Shown here piece by piece: positions 63,377 to 64,000 of a stretch of 64,000 nt of DNA. The notes under the pieces were generated by a model. It was not told where the DNA came from and did no database searches. It was given only the letters and a program-made list of their open reading frames with translations. The translations under genes and the position numbers were made by a program. Within the stretch, counting starts at the first letter, position 1, and each line of letters begins with the position of its first letter. Location of the stretch: positions 1,847,131-1,911,130 of the forward strand of contig JAOSJT010000001.1 of assembly GCA_027493955.1 (NCBI GenBank), given 5' to 3'. The stretch is from Bacteroidia bacterium. GTDB taxonomy: Bacteria; Bacteroidota; Ignavibacteria; SZUA-365.

Positions 63377-64000
63377 TTATTTCGTGAGAAGTAAACGTCG
63401 TGTTTGCACGCTACTCGCGTTGCGCAGCACGACGTGATACATGCCCGAGGGCAGGCTGCCGGCATCGAAGGTGAGGCTGTACCGTCCTGCGTCGTAGTGC
63501 CCGTTGACAAGCGTTGCAACGGTGCGGCCCAGAACGTCGGTTACAAACAGGGTGATGTCCTGTCGCTCGAACAATGTTACCGCGATACTGGTCTGCGGAT
63601 TGAAGGGGTTCGGGTAGGGCTCGGCCAGGAACATCGTCACGGACCGTACGGCCGGGGTGCCGCCCGCCTCCGTGCGTACCTCGGGCGTTTGCATCAGTCC
63701 ACGGGTACGGCGGTAGCGAAGCAGGTCGCTGGTGTACGATCCGGACGGATCCGCCGCCCGCTTGCCGAACTCGATGCATCCAAGCGAATCGGTCTGAGAT
63801 TCGTCTGCATAATCCAGCGTCGATCCACCGTTCGCGATCAGATTCAGGTTCCAGGCCGTCAGACCATCCCACCAATTTTCACGAAAATAGCCGAACGAGG
63901 AGTTGTTGAGAATCACCTGTATCCCGCTCGACGGTGTAAAAATGCTGTTGACCGCGCCGAGTGTCACCGCTATGCCGCCATTGTTGAGGTACTCCCGGCC
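63377..64000 (-). CDS. C-terminal part of a T9SS-sorted secreted protein (partial, runs off right edge)
   Basis: 208 codons are visible, in frame to the right edge, so the N-terminus is missing. The first visible residues are GREYLNNGGIAVTLGAV. The C-terminal about 90 residues are a type IX sorting domain with AEPYPNPFNPQTSIAVTLFE and SGMYHVVLRN. The middle contains no recognised domain. It precedes the SBBP gene on the same strand and ends before the C-rich hairpin at 63326. Confidence 0.88.
   Translation of the reverse strand, partial: GREYLNNGGIAVTLGAVNSIFTPSSGIQVILNNSSFGYFRENWWDGLTAWNLNLIANGGSTLDYADESQTDSLGCIEFGKRAADPSGSYTSDLLRYRRTRGLMQTPEVRTEAGGTPAVRSVTMFLAEPYPNPFNPQTSIAVTLFERQDITLFVTDVLGRTVATLVNGHYDAGRYSLTFDAGSLPSGMYHVVLRNASSVQTRRLLLTK

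Overview
The window looks like chromosome from a moderately GC-rich member of the Bacteroidota / Ignavibacteriota / Kapabacteria-type (FCB) group. The reasons are several large secreted proteins ending in type IX secretion (T9SS) sorting domains of the 'NPFNP...Y.L' kind, a TonB receptor with an N-terminal carboxypeptidase-regulatory-like domain, beta-propeller and SBBP repeat proteins, and a candidate promoter of the TAnnTTTG type. The exact genus cannot be read from the sequence. No rRNA, tRNA, CRISPR array, transposase or phage gene was seen.

Layout. (1) 1-8530, all minus strand: a tightly coupled operon. In transcription order it encodes an acyl carrier protein, an FkbH-like HAD-IIIC protein, a B12-binding radical SAM enzyme, a methyltransferase, a NodU/TobZ-type carbamoyltransferase, an NAD-dependent epimerase, an FtsX/MacB-type permease, its ATPase, and the start of a second probable radical SAM gene cut by the window edge. 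It reads as a specialised-metabolite or lipid/glycan-decoration cluster with its own exporter. (2) 9137-18313, plus strand: two T9SS cargo proteins (SBBP/PKD and a seven-repeat RCC1 propeller), then a 1165-aa TPR histidine kinase with a LuxR-type response regulator. (3) 18369-21043, minus: two small membrane proteins and an OmpA protein with thrombospondin type 3 repeats. (4) 21433-29433, plus: a GH92 alpha-mannosidase, an array of hairpin repeats, and a 1539-aa beta-helix/HYR adhesin. (5) 29619-35407, minus: a subtilisin-family protease, two unknown genes and a repeat-rich T9SS protein. (6) 35438-43241, minus: CDP-sugar synthesis (rfbF, rfbG, epimerase), a periplasmic TPR protein, a cellulose-synthase-like GT2, a membrane-anchored GH26 hydrolase and, upstream, an outer-membrane barrel. 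Together these resemble a synthase-dependent exopolysaccharide secretion machine. (7) 43556-53082: a GAF / PEP-pyruvate-binding / nucleotidyltransferase fusion, a phosphoesterase, a barrel protein, endonuclease III, an M20 peptidase, a lipoprotein and an acyl-CoA ligase. (8) 53550-58575, minus: ZIP, CDF, EamA-type transporter and TonB receptor. (9) 59034-64000, minus: a FISUMP-domain protein, a second SBBP protein and the C-terminal end of another T9SS cargo protein.

Noncoding DNA between genes is unusually structured. There are heptanucleotide tandem repeats of several families, a 68-bp element with 10-bp inverted ends present in three good and several decayed copies, and a seven-copy array of a GNRA-loop hairpin. 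Starts were chosen from Shine-Dalgarno positions, signal peptides and ATGA-type overlaps. All functional calls rest on motif reading, not on database searches.
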